A stretch of 40,840 nt of DNA from NCBI GenBank assembly GCA_031258965.1, contig JAIRMC010000078.1, positions 1 to 40,840 of the forward strand, read 5' to 3'. The translations under genes were made by a program, and so were the position numbers. The notes beneath the pieces are model-generated. The model was not told the origin of the DNA. It worked only from the letters and a program-made list of their open reading frames with translations, and made no database searches. The stretch is from Azoarcus sp. Lineage in GTDB: Bacteria > Pseudomonadota > Gammaproteobacteria > Burkholderiales > Rhodocyclaceae. This document shows, one piece after another, positions 1 through 7,329 of the stretch (its first letter is position 1; each line of letters starts with the position of its first letter).

Positions 1-1
1 C

Positions 2-100
2 GCCGTTGTGGATGTGTTGTCGATCATGGTCGGGTTTTTGCGTGCTCAAAACCGCGTGGAGGATGCGGGCGCAGGGGGGGGTGAAGAAAGCGCCGGTTAA
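2..100 (+). CDS. C-terminal end of an unidentified protein (5' end outside window)
   Basis: An open frame enters the window at its left edge and closes with TAA at 98-100. The visible 32 residues begin AVVDVLSIMVGFLRAQ and end in a Gly/Glu-rich tail (GAGGGEESAG). The mix of a hydrophobic amphipathic stretch and a polar tail looks like a real protein end. The alternative reading from an ATG at position 6 runs through a repeat and is less convincing. I do not recognise the family. The direction matches slt-cca downstream, but 321 bp of repeat-rich DNA separates it from slt, so co-transcription is doubtful. Confidence 0.45.
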   Translation, partial: AVVDVLSIMVGFLRAQNRVEDAGAGGGEESAG

Positions 101-123
101 TTCCAAGTCAATCCGAAGGAAAC

Positions 124-209
124 CTGGATTACCGCGGCGGCTGCGCGCCTCGCAATGGCGGATCTCTCTCCTTCGTCATTGCGAGGGCCGAATACCCGCG
201 GCAATCCAG
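124..209. repeat. Inverted pair of the dispersed TGGATTGCC...CGCAATGACG repeat
   Basis: The left arm (124-160) starts CTGGATTACCGCGG and ends CCTCGCAATGGCG. The right arm (174-209) starts CGTCATTGCGAGG and ends CGCGGCAATCCAG, which is close to the reverse complement of the left arm across a 13-bp spacer. The pair could fold as a long imperfect hairpin in RNA. Copies of the same unit occur at 257-290, 9386-9420, 19389-19471 and, as a variant, 36436-36496. All are intergenic. Confidence 0.75.
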
Positions 210-256
210 ATGGTCTTGTAAGTTGCAGGGGCGTTTCGGAAAGCTGAATCGCTGCG

Positions 257-290
257 TGGATTGCCACGGGGCTTTGCTCCTCGCATGACG
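257..290. repeat. Third local copy of the dispersed repeat
   Basis: The copy begins TGGATTGCC and ends CCTCGCATGACG, in the same orientation as the left arm at 124-160. It lacks one A of the usual CGCAATGACG end. Confidence 0.65.
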
Positions 291-421
291 GTTTACCAGA
301 GGCGCCGAAAAGCAAGCTCCGCGTCCACAGGCGGTCGAATAAACCGTGTTTTGACCTCGGGCTGTGATATTTTCGGGCGTTTCATGTCGTTGGCCGGCAC
401 TCATTCATGGGGACTTGAAAG

Positions 422-2515
422 ATGGATAAGAAAAAAGCTATCCGAAATACCCTCCGCATAGCGAGCGGCTTTTTCCTGGCGTGGTTGTTCGCCGCCGCTA
501 TCGCGCAGGCTCAGGAGCGCGACGCTTATGCCTTGGGCGAATCCCGTTTTCTCTCTGCCCGCGATGCCGTGCGCAAGGGCGACAGAAATGCGCTCGAACA
601 GCTCGCCAGCGAAACCGGCGGCCACCCACTGGACAGTTACGTCCGCTACTGGCTACTTTCCAACAGGCTGGCAAGACCGATTGCCCCGTTGCCGGAAGAG
701 CTGGAGCAATTCATCCGCGATGAGGCGGGCACACTGCTCGCCGAGCGCCTGCGCATCGATTGGTTGCGCAGGCTGGCCAAAAATGGTGAGACGGAACGTT
801 TTTTCCAGGTCTACGCCGGGTTGCAGAATCCGAACAGCGAGTTGCGCTGCTTGGCATGGAGCAGCCGCCTGGAAAACGGCGACAGAAAGGTTCTCGATGA
901 AGTTGCCGCGGGCTGGCAGTCGCTCACGCTGGCGAGCGCTGCTTGCACGCCGGTATTGCGCGCCGCCGTGGAACGCGGAAAGGTGAGCAACGAGGAGGCC
1001 TGGCAGCTTTTCCGCCGCCGGGTCGATACCCGCTCGCCGTTGCGCGCGCGCACTGTTTTGAGCTGGCTCGCCAGTAACAGGCTCAAGGCTTTCGATCAGG
1101 CCATGCGCAAGCCGAAACCCTATCTCACCCGCCTGCCCGCCAAATTCGCCGCCAGCCGCGCGGGGCGCGAACTGGCGTTGGCCGCGATCACCCGGCTGGC
1201 ACGCAACGATGTCGATGCCGCCCATGCCCAATTCTTGCGCATATCGAAACGGCTGACGGCCAGCGAGCGCGCCCATGCCTGGGCGGTGTTGGCGCTGCGC
1301 GCGGGCCAGGCGCAGAAGCCGGAGGCGGCTATGTGGTATCGCAATGCGGGCGCAACGCCGATGAGTGCGGCACAGCGCGCGTGGCGCGTGCGGGTGGCTT
1401 TGCGCGACGGTGATTGGCAGGCCGTGCTCACGGGCATCGGCAAGCTGAACGCCGAGGAACGCACGATGCCCGAGTGGGTTTATTGGCGTGGCCGCGCCCT
1501 GAAAGCTTTGCACAAGACAGACGAGGCAAACAAGGCGTTTCGCCTCATCGCCAGCGTGCCGGATTTCTACGGGATTCTCGCCAATGAGGAACTCGGGCAG
1601 CCGTTCGACCCGCGCGCGGCGCATGCCGCGCCCGCCGCATCCGGCATCGGGGAGCCGGTCGCCAGCAACGCGGCTCTCGATGGCGATGCGGCGGAAAGCG
1701 CGGAAGGGAATGCCGATACCGATACTGACGCCGATGTCGATGCCGGCGAAATGGAAAACATCCCCGCCGCCGCGCCCGCCGCCGCAGGGCTGAATGTCGA
1801 CAAACATCCCGGTCTGCAACGCGCGCTCGCGCTTTTCCGGCTTGATCTGCGCCTTGAGGCCGTGCAGGAATGGAACTGGTCGCTTCGCGGGCGCGACGAG
1901 GCTTTCCGCCTTGCCGCGGCGCGGCTGGCCCTGAACAACCATCTCTACGACCGTGCCATTACGTCGGCGGAACTCGCCAACCCCGCCGCTGCCTGGGAGC
2001 TGCGTTTCCTCACGCCCTTCCGCGAAATCATCGAGCCGCACGCCGTTGCCAAGAACCTCGACATAAGCTGGGTGTACGGGGTGATGCGGCAGGAAAGCCG
2101 GTTCATCATCCCGTCCCGCTCCGCTTCCGGCGCGCAGGGCTTGATGCAGGTGATGCCCGCCACCGGCAAGTGGGTGGCGAAAAAGCTTGGCCTGTATTAC
2201 CACCCCGGCCTGTTGAGAGACCCCGAAATGAATGTCGAACTCGGCACGGGGTATATGCGCATCATCCTCGACGAGCTGGAGGACAATGCCGTGCTGGCGG
2301 CGGCGGGCTACAACGCGGGGCCGAGCCGGGCGCGGCGCTGGCGCGACAGCCGTCCGCTCGAAGGAGCCATCTACGCTGAAACCATTCCGTTCGACGAAAC
2401 CCGCGATTACGTCAAGCACGTTATGTCCAACACAGTGATTTATGCCGCTTTGCTCGAAGGCAAGCCGCAATCGCTCAAGACGCGGCTCGGCACGATTCCG
2501 CCAAAGTTGAACTGA
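422..2515 (+). CDS. slt: Soluble lytic murein transglycosylase (Slt family)
   Basis: This enzyme cleaves the MurNAc-GlcNAc bond of peptidoglycan in the periplasm, leaving 1,6-anhydromuramic acid ends. The 697-residue protein begins with a signal peptide (basic MDKKK, then a hydrophobic run to about residue 30 ending AQA). A long helical superhelix region follows, as in Slt70. The C-terminal SLT domain occupies about residues 540-670, with RQESRF holding the presumed catalytic Glu558, then GLMQVMPATG and AAGYNAGPSRA. An Asp/Glu/Ala-rich insertion at about residues 400-460 interrupts the helical part and looks like a flexible linker. The start is the ATG at 422. The stop lies 5 bp before cca, so slt-cca-hydrolase is probably one operon. 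Confidence 0.93.
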   Translation: MDKKKAIRNTLRIASGFFLAWLFAAAIAQAQERDAYALGESRFLSARDAVRKGDRNALEQLASETGGHPLDSYVRYWLLSNRLARPIAPLPEELEQFIRDEAGTLLAERLRIDWLRRLAKNGETERFFQVYAGLQNPNSELRCLAWSSRLENGDRKVLDEVAAGWQSLTLASAACTPVLRAAVERGKVSNEEAWQLFRRRVDTRSPLRARTVLSWLASNRLKAFDQAMRKPKPYLTRLPAKFAASRAGRELALAAITRLARNDVDAAHAQFLRISKRLTASERAHAWAVLALRAGQAQKPEAAMWYRNAGATPMSAAQRAWRVRVALRDGDWQAVLTGIGKLNAEERTMPEWVYWRGRALKALHKTDEANKAFRLIASVPDFYGILANEELGQPFDPRAAHAAPAASGIGEPVASNAALDGDAAESAEGNADTDTDADVDAGEMENIPAAAPAAAGLNVDKHPGLQRALALFRLDLRLEAVQEWNWSLRGRDEAFRLAAARLALNNHLYDRAITSAELANPAAAWELRFLTPFREIIEPHAVAKNLDISWVYGVMRQESRFIIPSRSASGAQGLMQVMPATGKWVAKKLGLYYHPGLLRDPEMNVELGTGYMRIILDELEDNAVLAAAGYNAGPSRARRWRDSRPLEGAIYAETIPFDETRDYVKHVMSNTVIYAALLEGKPQSLKTRLGTIPPKLN

Positions 2516-2520
2516 AAGCC

Positions 2521-3798
2521 ATGCGCGCATACATCGTCGGCGGCGCGGTACGCGATGCCTTGCTCGGGCTGCCGGTCAAAGATCGGGACTGGGTCGTGGT
2601 GGGCGAAACACCCGAAGCCATGATCGCGCGCGGTTTTCGCCCGGTGGGGCGGGATTTTCCGGTATTCCTGCATCCGGAAACGCACGAGGAATACGCGCTC
2701 GCCCGCACCGAGAAAAAGAGCGGGCACGGCTATGCCGGTTTCGTCTGTCACGCCTCGCCCGATGTCACCCTCGAAGAAGACCTGCTGCGGCGCGACCTTT
2801 CGATCAATGCCATCGCCCGCGACGCCGATGGCGCCATCATCGATCCTCATGGCGGCGCGCGCGACCTCGAAGCCAGGGTTTTCCGCCACATCGGCCCGGC
2901 TTTCGCCGAAGATCCCTTGCGCGTCCTGCGCGTGGCGCGCTTCGCCGCCCGGCTGCCCGATTTCACCCTCGCGCCGGAAACATTGGCGCTCATGCAACAA
3001 ATGCGCGCCAGCGGCGAACTCGGCCACCTCGTGCCCGAGCGGACATGGAAAGAGCTGGCGCGCGGACTCATGGAAGCGCGCCCTTCACGGATGTTCCGCG
3101 TCTTGCGCGAATGCGGCGCGCTCGCTGTCATCCTCCCCGAACTGGATCGGCTGTTTGGCGTGCCGCAGCCGCTGCGACACCACCCCGAAGCCGATACCGG
3201 CGAACACACGATGCTGACCATCGACCACGCCGCCCGCGCCGGGCATCCGCTCGAAGTACGCTGGGCCTGCCTGCTGCACGATCTCGGCAAGGGCGAGACC
3301 CCCGCCGGCATCCTGCCGCATCACTACGGGCACGAAGCCCGAAGCGCGCGGCTGGCCGAACATGTCTCGAAACGGCTGCGAACCCCCACCCACTGCCGCG
3401 AATTCGCCACGATCTTCGCCCGCGAACACGGACATTTCGGCCATATCGGCGACCTGCGCCCTGGCACCGTGGTCGACATCCTGGAGCGTTGCGATGCCGC
3501 GCGGCGGCCCGAGCGTTTTCACGCATTGCTCAAGGCTTCGGCTTGCGATTATTTTGGCCGGGGAGGAGACTGGCCTTCCCCTTGGCCGCCCGCCGCGACA
3601 TGGGTACATGCACTGGAAGCCTTTTTCGGCGTCGATGCCGGTACGGTGGCCCGCGCCACCGCCGAACGCGGACAGATTCCCGCCCGCCTTCACGCCGCGC
3701 GGGTCGCCGCTGTATGTGCGCATCTGCAAGTTTGTGCGGCGGCTGATAGACCCCATGTATCCTCGCCCTTTCTTTCTCCCGAAAATCCAGAACGATGA
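2521..3798 (+). CDS. cca: CCA-adding tRNA nucleotidyltransferase with HD domain
   Basis: The product adds or repairs the 3' CCA end of tRNAs in the cytoplasm. The N-terminal nucleotidyltransferase domain shows IVGGAVRD (5-12), the metal-binding pair D21/D23 in DRDW, and the class II motif RRDLSINA (90-97). The C-terminal part carries an HD domain with HDLGKG (H253, D254), typical of the bifunctional proteobacterial Cca that also has phosphohydrolase activity. The length of 425 residues is usual for that type. The gene begins 5 bp after slt, and its last four bases overlap the next gene's start (ATGA). Confidence 0.95.
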   Translation: MRAYIVGGAVRDALLGLPVKDRDWVVVGETPEAMIARGFRPVGRDFPVFLHPETHEEYALARTEKKSGHGYAGFVCHASPDVTLEEDLLRRDLSINAIARDADGAIIDPHGGARDLEARVFRHIGPAFAEDPLRVLRVARFAARLPDFTLAPETLALMQQMRASGELGHLVPERTWKELARGLMEARPSRMFRVLRECGALAVILPELDRLFGVPQPLRHHPEADTGEHTMLTIDHAARAGHPLEVRWACLLHDLGKGETPAGILPHHYGHEARSARLAEHVSKRLRTPTHCREFATIFAREHGHFGHIGDLRPGTVVDILERCDAARRPERFHALLKASACDYFGRGGDWPSPWPPAATWVHALEAFFGVDAGTVARATAERGQIPARLHAARVAAVCAHLQVCAAADRPHVSSPFLSPENPER

Positions 3799-4613
3799 AT
3801 ATCGCAAAAGCTGCCGCGCAAATCCCCACGTCCCTTGAAATCATTGTTTATCCTTCCGCTGGCGGCGCGCACCGCACGCCGATCCTCTTTGTCCACGGCG
3901 CCTTCGTCGCGGCTTGGTGCTGGGAAGAACACTTCCTGCCCTGGTTCGCTAGACGAGGATGGGATGTCTACGCGCTTTCGCTGACCGGCCATGGCAACAG
4001 CCGGGGCCGTGTCGATCTCGATCACTTGAGCCTCGACAACTACGTGGCCGACGTCGCCGAAGCCGTCGCCACCCTATCGTCGCCGCCGGTGCTGGTCGGC
4101 CACTCCATGGGCGGCATGGTGGTACAGAAATATCTGGAGCAGGCGGCATCCCCGGCCGTCGTGCTGATGGCGTCGGTGCCGCCGCAGGGCCTGATAAGCT
4201 CGGCGCTCGGCATGCTGTTCAGTGCCCCGCACTTGCTGTTCGACCTCAACAGCGTCATGGGCGGCGGCGAACCCAGCGTCGACAGCCTGCGCGAGGCGCT
4301 TTTCCACCAGCCCGTTTCCACCGAAAAACTCCGGCAATACTGGCGCTTGTCCCAACCCGAATCCCACCGCGCGCTCTGGGACATGACCCTCTACAACTTG
4401 CCCCATCCCGGCAAGGCCTACAAAGCGCCAATGCTGATCCTCGGCGCGGAGTACGACCGCCTGGTGCCGCCCAGTCAGGTGTATATGACCGCGAACGCCT
4501 ATGGCAGCAGGCCGGAAATCTTCGCCGGAATGGGCCACGGCATGATGCTTGAACGCGGCTGGGAAAACGTCGCTGTGCGTATCGACGAATGGCTCTGCGC
4601 GCAAGGTCTGTAA
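3795..4613 (+). CDS. Alpha/beta-fold hydrolase
   Basis: This 272-residue serine hydrolase has no signal peptide, so it is probably cytoplasmic. The oxyanion region is VHGAF (33-37). The nucleophile elbow is GHSMGG with Ser104. The likely acid is Asp221 in GAEYDRLVP and the base His248 in GMGHGM, giving a complete triad in the usual order. The fold resembles lysophospholipase/MhpC-like hydrolases, but the substrate cannot be read from the sequence. The start overlaps the cca stop (ATGA), implying translational coupling with cca. Confidence 0.85.
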   Translation: MNIAKAAAQIPTSLEIIVYPSAGGAHRTPILFVHGAFVAAWCWEEHFLPWFARRGWDVYALSLTGHGNSRGRVDLDHLSLDNYVADVAEAVATLSSPPVLVGHSMGGMVVQKYLEQAASPAVVLMASVPPQGLISSALGMLFSAPHLLFDLNSVMGGGEPSVDSLREALFHQPVSTEKLRQYWRLSQPESHRALWDMTLYNLPHPGKAYKAPMLILGAEYDRLVPPSQVYMTANAYGSRPEIFAGMGHGMMLERGWENVAVRIDEWLCAQGL

Positions 4614-4733
4614 GAGCCGCCCGCCGCCGTGACGAAATACGCGCCGTCACTGCGCCGCGCCCTAAAGCCCCGGCAACATAGACCGTAGAAATGGTCGTGA
4701 AGAAACCAGACGGATATGACGGAGAGCGAAGAA

Positions 4734-4913
4734 ATGATCGTCATTGACATGGAAGACGGCAAGCGCGGCGACCCACCGGAAAACCATGCGATACAGCAGC
4801 CGGTCGAATACCCTCAGCCCCAATTACAAGAAGGAACAAGACTCCCTCCCAAGGCGGTTTGCCCACCGCCTCCCTTGGACATCGATGCCTTTTTAGCGGC
4901 GTTTGATGCGTAA
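4734..4913 (+). CDS. Small proline-rich hypothetical protein
   Basis: This is a 59-residue ORF of unknown family. The start at 4734 is preferred over an in-frame ATG at 4716 because GGAGAG lies 7 bp upstream of it. The peptide has an acidic start (MIVIDMEDGK), a Pro/Gln-rich middle, a PPPP run and a hydrophobic end (DIDAFLAAFDA). There is one Cys and no signal peptide. A clear intrinsic terminator follows 14 bp after the stop, which supports a real short transcript. It may be a genuine small protein or part of a regulatory RNA. I know of no function. Confidence 0.5.
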   Translation: MIVIDMEDGKRGDPPENHAIQQPVEYPQPQLQEGTRLPPKAVCPPPPLDIDAFLAAFDA

Positions 4914-4926
4914 TCAAGGGTTCCAG

Positions 4927-4963
4927 CCGGCCCAGGAGGCAAAATCCCGGGCCGGTCTTTTTG
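4927..4963 (+). terminator. Rho-independent terminator after the small ORF
   Basis: CCGGCCC (4927-4933) pairs with GGGCCGG (4949-4955) across a 15-nt loop and is followed by TCTTTTTG. It sits between the + strand small ORF and the convergent DUF465 gene. Confidence 0.75.
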
Positions 4964-5007
4964 CGCCGTGAACAAGAAACAGACAAACAATGCGGCACAA
5001 GGCCGCT

Positions 5008-5223
5008 TCAGGCCAGGTCGTCGGGTTCGAGCAGGCGTTCCAGTACGCTGATGCGATCCTTCAGCGCAAGTTTTCGTTTCTTCATTCGTCTTACGAGCAA
5101 TTCGTCGCTGGTCGAAGATTCGTCCAGGCGGGCGATGGCATCGTCGAGATCGCGGTGTTCATCATGCAGGCGGACAAGACGCTCGCGCAGCGTCGCCGCA
5201 GTATCGAAAATATCGTCGTTCAT
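5008..5223 (-). CDS. DUF465 (YdcH-like) small coiled-coil protein
   Basis: The 71-residue protein has the YdcH/DUF465 pattern: LRERLVRLHDEHRDLDDAI, then a central turn, then LLVRRMKKRKLALKDRI, forming two charged helices. The molecular role of the family is unknown. An alternative in-frame ATG lies 15 bp upstream at 5238. The 5223 start is preferred because TGAGG precedes it at normal spacing. The gene is divergent from greB, with a 123-bp shared upstream region. Confidence 0.85.
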   Translation of the reverse strand: MNDDIFDTAATLRERLVRLHDEHRDLDDAIARLDESSTSDELLVRRMKKRKLALKDRISVLERLLEPDDLA

Positions 5224-5346
5224 CGTAGCCTCAGGCATATCGACGGGTGGACTCCCCCGTGACTTATGTTATGTGTCCACAGGTGAGAAAACAATCGCCG
5301 CCCAAGTAAAATCCGATGCAACAAAGCGCTCATATCGGGATGAATC

Positions 5347-5910
5347 ATGAACAAGGCTTTCATCAGGGAATCCGGGAACGATGACGAGGAGGAGGCGCTT
5401 TCCCCTCAGCCGCGCCTGCCGCCGGGCGGCAAGAACTACATGACGCCGCGCGGTTACCGGGCGTTGCGCGAAGAACTCGATCATCTTCTGCGTGTTGAGC
5501 GGCCAAGGATCGTGGAGATCGTTTCATGGGCCGCCGGGAATGGCGACCGCTCGGAAAATGGCGATTATATCTACGGTAAGAAGCGCCTGCGCGAAATTGA
5601 TCGCCGCGTCCGTTTCCTGAGCAAACGCATCGACAACGCCGAAGTTGTCGATCCGCGGGTGCGGCAGGGCTGCGATCAGGTGTTTTTCGGCGCCACGGTG
5701 ACGATCTGCGATGCCGTCGATGCCGATGCCGCCGGGCAGGACTGGCAAATCGTCGGTATCGACGAGGCCGATGCGGGCGCGGGCAAAATAAGCTGGGTAT
5801 CACCGCTCGCCCGCGCCTTGCTCAAGACGCACGAAGGCGACGTGGTACGCTTCGCAAGTCCAGCGGGCGTGCGGGAAGTGGAGGTCATCAAGGTCAGGTA
5901 CGACGGATAG
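5347..5910 (+). CDS. greB: Transcription elongation factor GreB
   Basis: GreB enters the RNA polymerase secondary channel and stimulates cleavage of backtracked RNA. After a 31-residue acidic, Pro/Gly-rich N-terminal extension, the conserved core begins at about MTPRGYRALREEL. The coiled-coil tip carries GDRSENGDYIYGKKRLREIDRR, with the acidic residues of the active tip. The C-terminal FKBP-like domain has VFFGATV, the SPLARALL segment and GDVVRF. The ERPRIVEIVSWAA segment and YGKKRLREID favour GreB over GreA. The core length matches the ~160-residue family norm. Confidence 0.93.
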   Translation: MNKAFIRESGNDDEEEALSPQPRLPPGGKNYMTPRGYRALREELDHLLRVERPRIVEIVSWAAGNGDRSENGDYIYGKKRLREIDRRVRFLSKRIDNAEVVDPRVRQGCDQVFFGATVTICDAVDADAAGQDWQIVGIDEADAGAGKISWVSPLARALLKTHEGDVVRFASPAGVREVEVIKVRYDG

Positions 5911-5938
5911 GAACCTTCGGCGCGCCTCGGAGCACGGT

Positions 5939-6547
5939 TCAATCCCGCCGGATCAGCCCCACCATCACGCCTTCGATTGTCAGCGATTGGCTGCGGGCGT
6001 CGATGATGGTTGGCGCGAAATCGGGATTGGCGGGGAGCAGTTCCATTGCGTGACCGCTGTGGCGCAGGATCTTGACGGTGATTTCATTTTCGATGCGGGC
6101 GACGACGATCTGCCCGTCGCGCGCCTCGGCGCAACGATGGACGGCAAGGAGGTCGCCGTCGAGAATGCCCGCATCGCGCATGCTCATGCCGCACACGCGC
6201 AGCAAGTAGTCGGCGCGCGGGAAAAACAGATCGGAAGGAATCTGGAGGCGCTTTTCAATGTGTCCAACCGCCAGAAGCGGACTGCCCGCGGCAACGTGGC
6301 CAATGATGGGCAGCCCCGGCGGTTCGGGAAGGCGAATGCCGCGCGCAAGCCCTTCGTCGATCTTGATGACGCCCTTGGCGGCTAGGGCGCGCAGATGGCC
6401 CTCGGCGGCATTGGGCGAGCGGAAACCAAAAGCGCCGCAAATCTCGGTGCGCGTGGGCGGACGGCCCTCGAGCGTCACGGTGTGGGCGATAAAGTCCAGT
6501 ATTTCTTGCTGGCGGATGGTCAAACGGGGATTCGTGGGCGACCTCAT
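5939..6547 (-). CDS. lexA: LexA SOS repressor / self-cleaving S24 peptidase
   Basis: LexA represses SOS genes and cleaves itself when RecA filaments form. The N-terminal winged helix begins LTIRQQEILDFIA (9-21) and includes GRPPTRTEI. The self-cleavage bond is Ala87-Gly88 in HVAAGSP. The catalytic dyad is Ser122 (GMSMRD) and Lys159 (EITVKI), spaced 37 residues apart as in E. coli LexA. The total of 202 residues is normal. A LexA box lies 50 bp upstream, indicating autoregulation. The gene ends 28 bp from the convergent greB stop. Confidence 0.95.
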   Translation of the reverse strand: MRSPTNPRLTIRQQEILDFIAHTVTLEGRPPTRTEICGAFGFRSPNAAEGHLRALAAKGVIKIDEGLARGIRLPEPPGLPIIGHVAAGSPLLAVGHIEKRLQIPSDLFFPRADYLLRVCGMSMRDAGILDGDLLAVHRCAEARDGQIVVARIENEITVKILRHSGHAMELLPANPDFAPTIIDARSQSLTIEGVMVGLIRRD

Positions 6548-6596
6548 GGAAACGCTTCTGTAGTAAGTAGTATCCGCAAGTATATTTCAGCAATAT

Positions 6597-6612
6597 TTGT
6601 AAATATATACAG
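6597..6612 (-). promoter_or_regulatory. LexA (SOS) box upstream of lexA
   Basis: TTGTAAATATATACAG matches the proteobacterial consensus CTGTATATATATACAG at 14 of 16 positions. It lies 50 bp upstream of the lexA ATG. A degenerate second site may overlap 6558-6573 (CTGTAGTAAGTAGTAT), but only one half fits. Confidence 0.8.
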
Positions 6613-6775
6613 ACTGATGTTTTTCCCTAATTCCGGTGCGTCTTGAACCTGTTTCCGCCCCTCCCGCATCCCGGTTTCCGGGACACAATGGCAACGGCAA
6701 GCGAAAGTTCTCCTTGAATCGAACGCGCGCGTGCGTTATGGTCGGATATTTGCCGTTACAAGGACAGCCCCAGCC

Positions 6776-7279
6776 ATGCCAAATGAAATCGCCAAGAATT
6801 GCGTCGTTACACTTGACTACACTGTCACCGACGCGGATGGCGTCGTGGTCGACGATGGCCGCCAGCCTCTTGTCTATCTGCACGGCGGCTATGACGGCAT
6901 TTTCCCCAAGCTGGAAGAAGCCCTGCACGGCAAGAAAGTCGGCGACAAGCTGAAGATCAAATTGCTGCCGCAGGACGCCTTCGGCGATTACGACGAAAAG
7001 CTGGTGGCGGTCGAGGACGCCGAACTTTTTCCGGAAAACGCCGAAGTTGGGATGGCTTTCGAGCGGGTCAGCGACGCGGGCGAAGAAATCTTCCACATCA
7101 CCGAGATCGCCGATGACAAGGTCGTCGTCGACGGCAATCATCCGCTTGCGGGCATGGCACTGATTTTCGATCTGGTCGTTACTGGCGTGCGCGCCGCCAC
7201 GGCGGAAGAAATCGCTCATGGCCACGTCCATGATTCGGGCAACAGCCATCATGGCGGCGACAGCCGGAGTCTTCATTGA
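6776..7279 (+). CDS. slyD: SlyD-like FKBP-type peptidyl-prolyl isomerase
   Basis: This cytoplasmic prolyl isomerase/chaperone has 167 residues. The FKBP core begins VVTLDYTVTDADG and carries LVYLHGGYDGIFPKLEEALHGKKVGD. The inserted flap (IF) domain lies between about residues 70 and 130 and includes AFGDYDEKL and VDGNHPLAGMAL. The C-terminus has a short histidine-rich tail (HGHVHDSGNSHHGG), as in SlyD metal-binding tails but shorter. The ATG at 6776 is chosen because the family begins there; an upstream extension to 6731 adds an unrelated 15 residues. The exact subfamily (SlyD or the related FkpB/SlpA) is inferred. Confidence 0.85.
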   Translation: MPNEIAKNCVVTLDYTVTDADGVVVDDGRQPLVYLHGGYDGIFPKLEEALHGKKVGDKLKIKLLPQDAFGDYDEKLVAVEDAELFPENAEVGMAFERVSDAGEEIFHITEIADDKVVVDGNHPLAGMALIFDLVVTGVRAATAEEIAHGHVHDSGNSHHGGDSRSLH

Positions 7280-7329
7280 GCCGTTTTCCTTTTTCGGCCT
7301 GGACGGTGTTCGGGTAAAGGAAGCGAGCA

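Larger units (their letters stand above)
101..421. other. Intergenic region carrying dispersed repeats, upstream of slt
   Basis: This 321-bp stretch holds no convincing gene. It contains three copies of the dispersed repeat described separately (124-160, 174-209, 257-290). The last ~130 bp before slt are not repeat-derived and presumably hold its promoter, but I see no well-spaced -35/-10 pair. Confidence 0.6.

Noticed and set aside
351-371. TTGACC...GATATT as an slt promoter
   Set aside because: The spacer is only about 9 bp, far too short for a sigma-70 promoter.
653-2530. Long minus-strand ORF opposite slt
   Set aside because: It is a shadow of a GC-rich gene: no domain motifs, Arg/Ala/Gly-rich, and slt on the + strand has a full catalytic domain.
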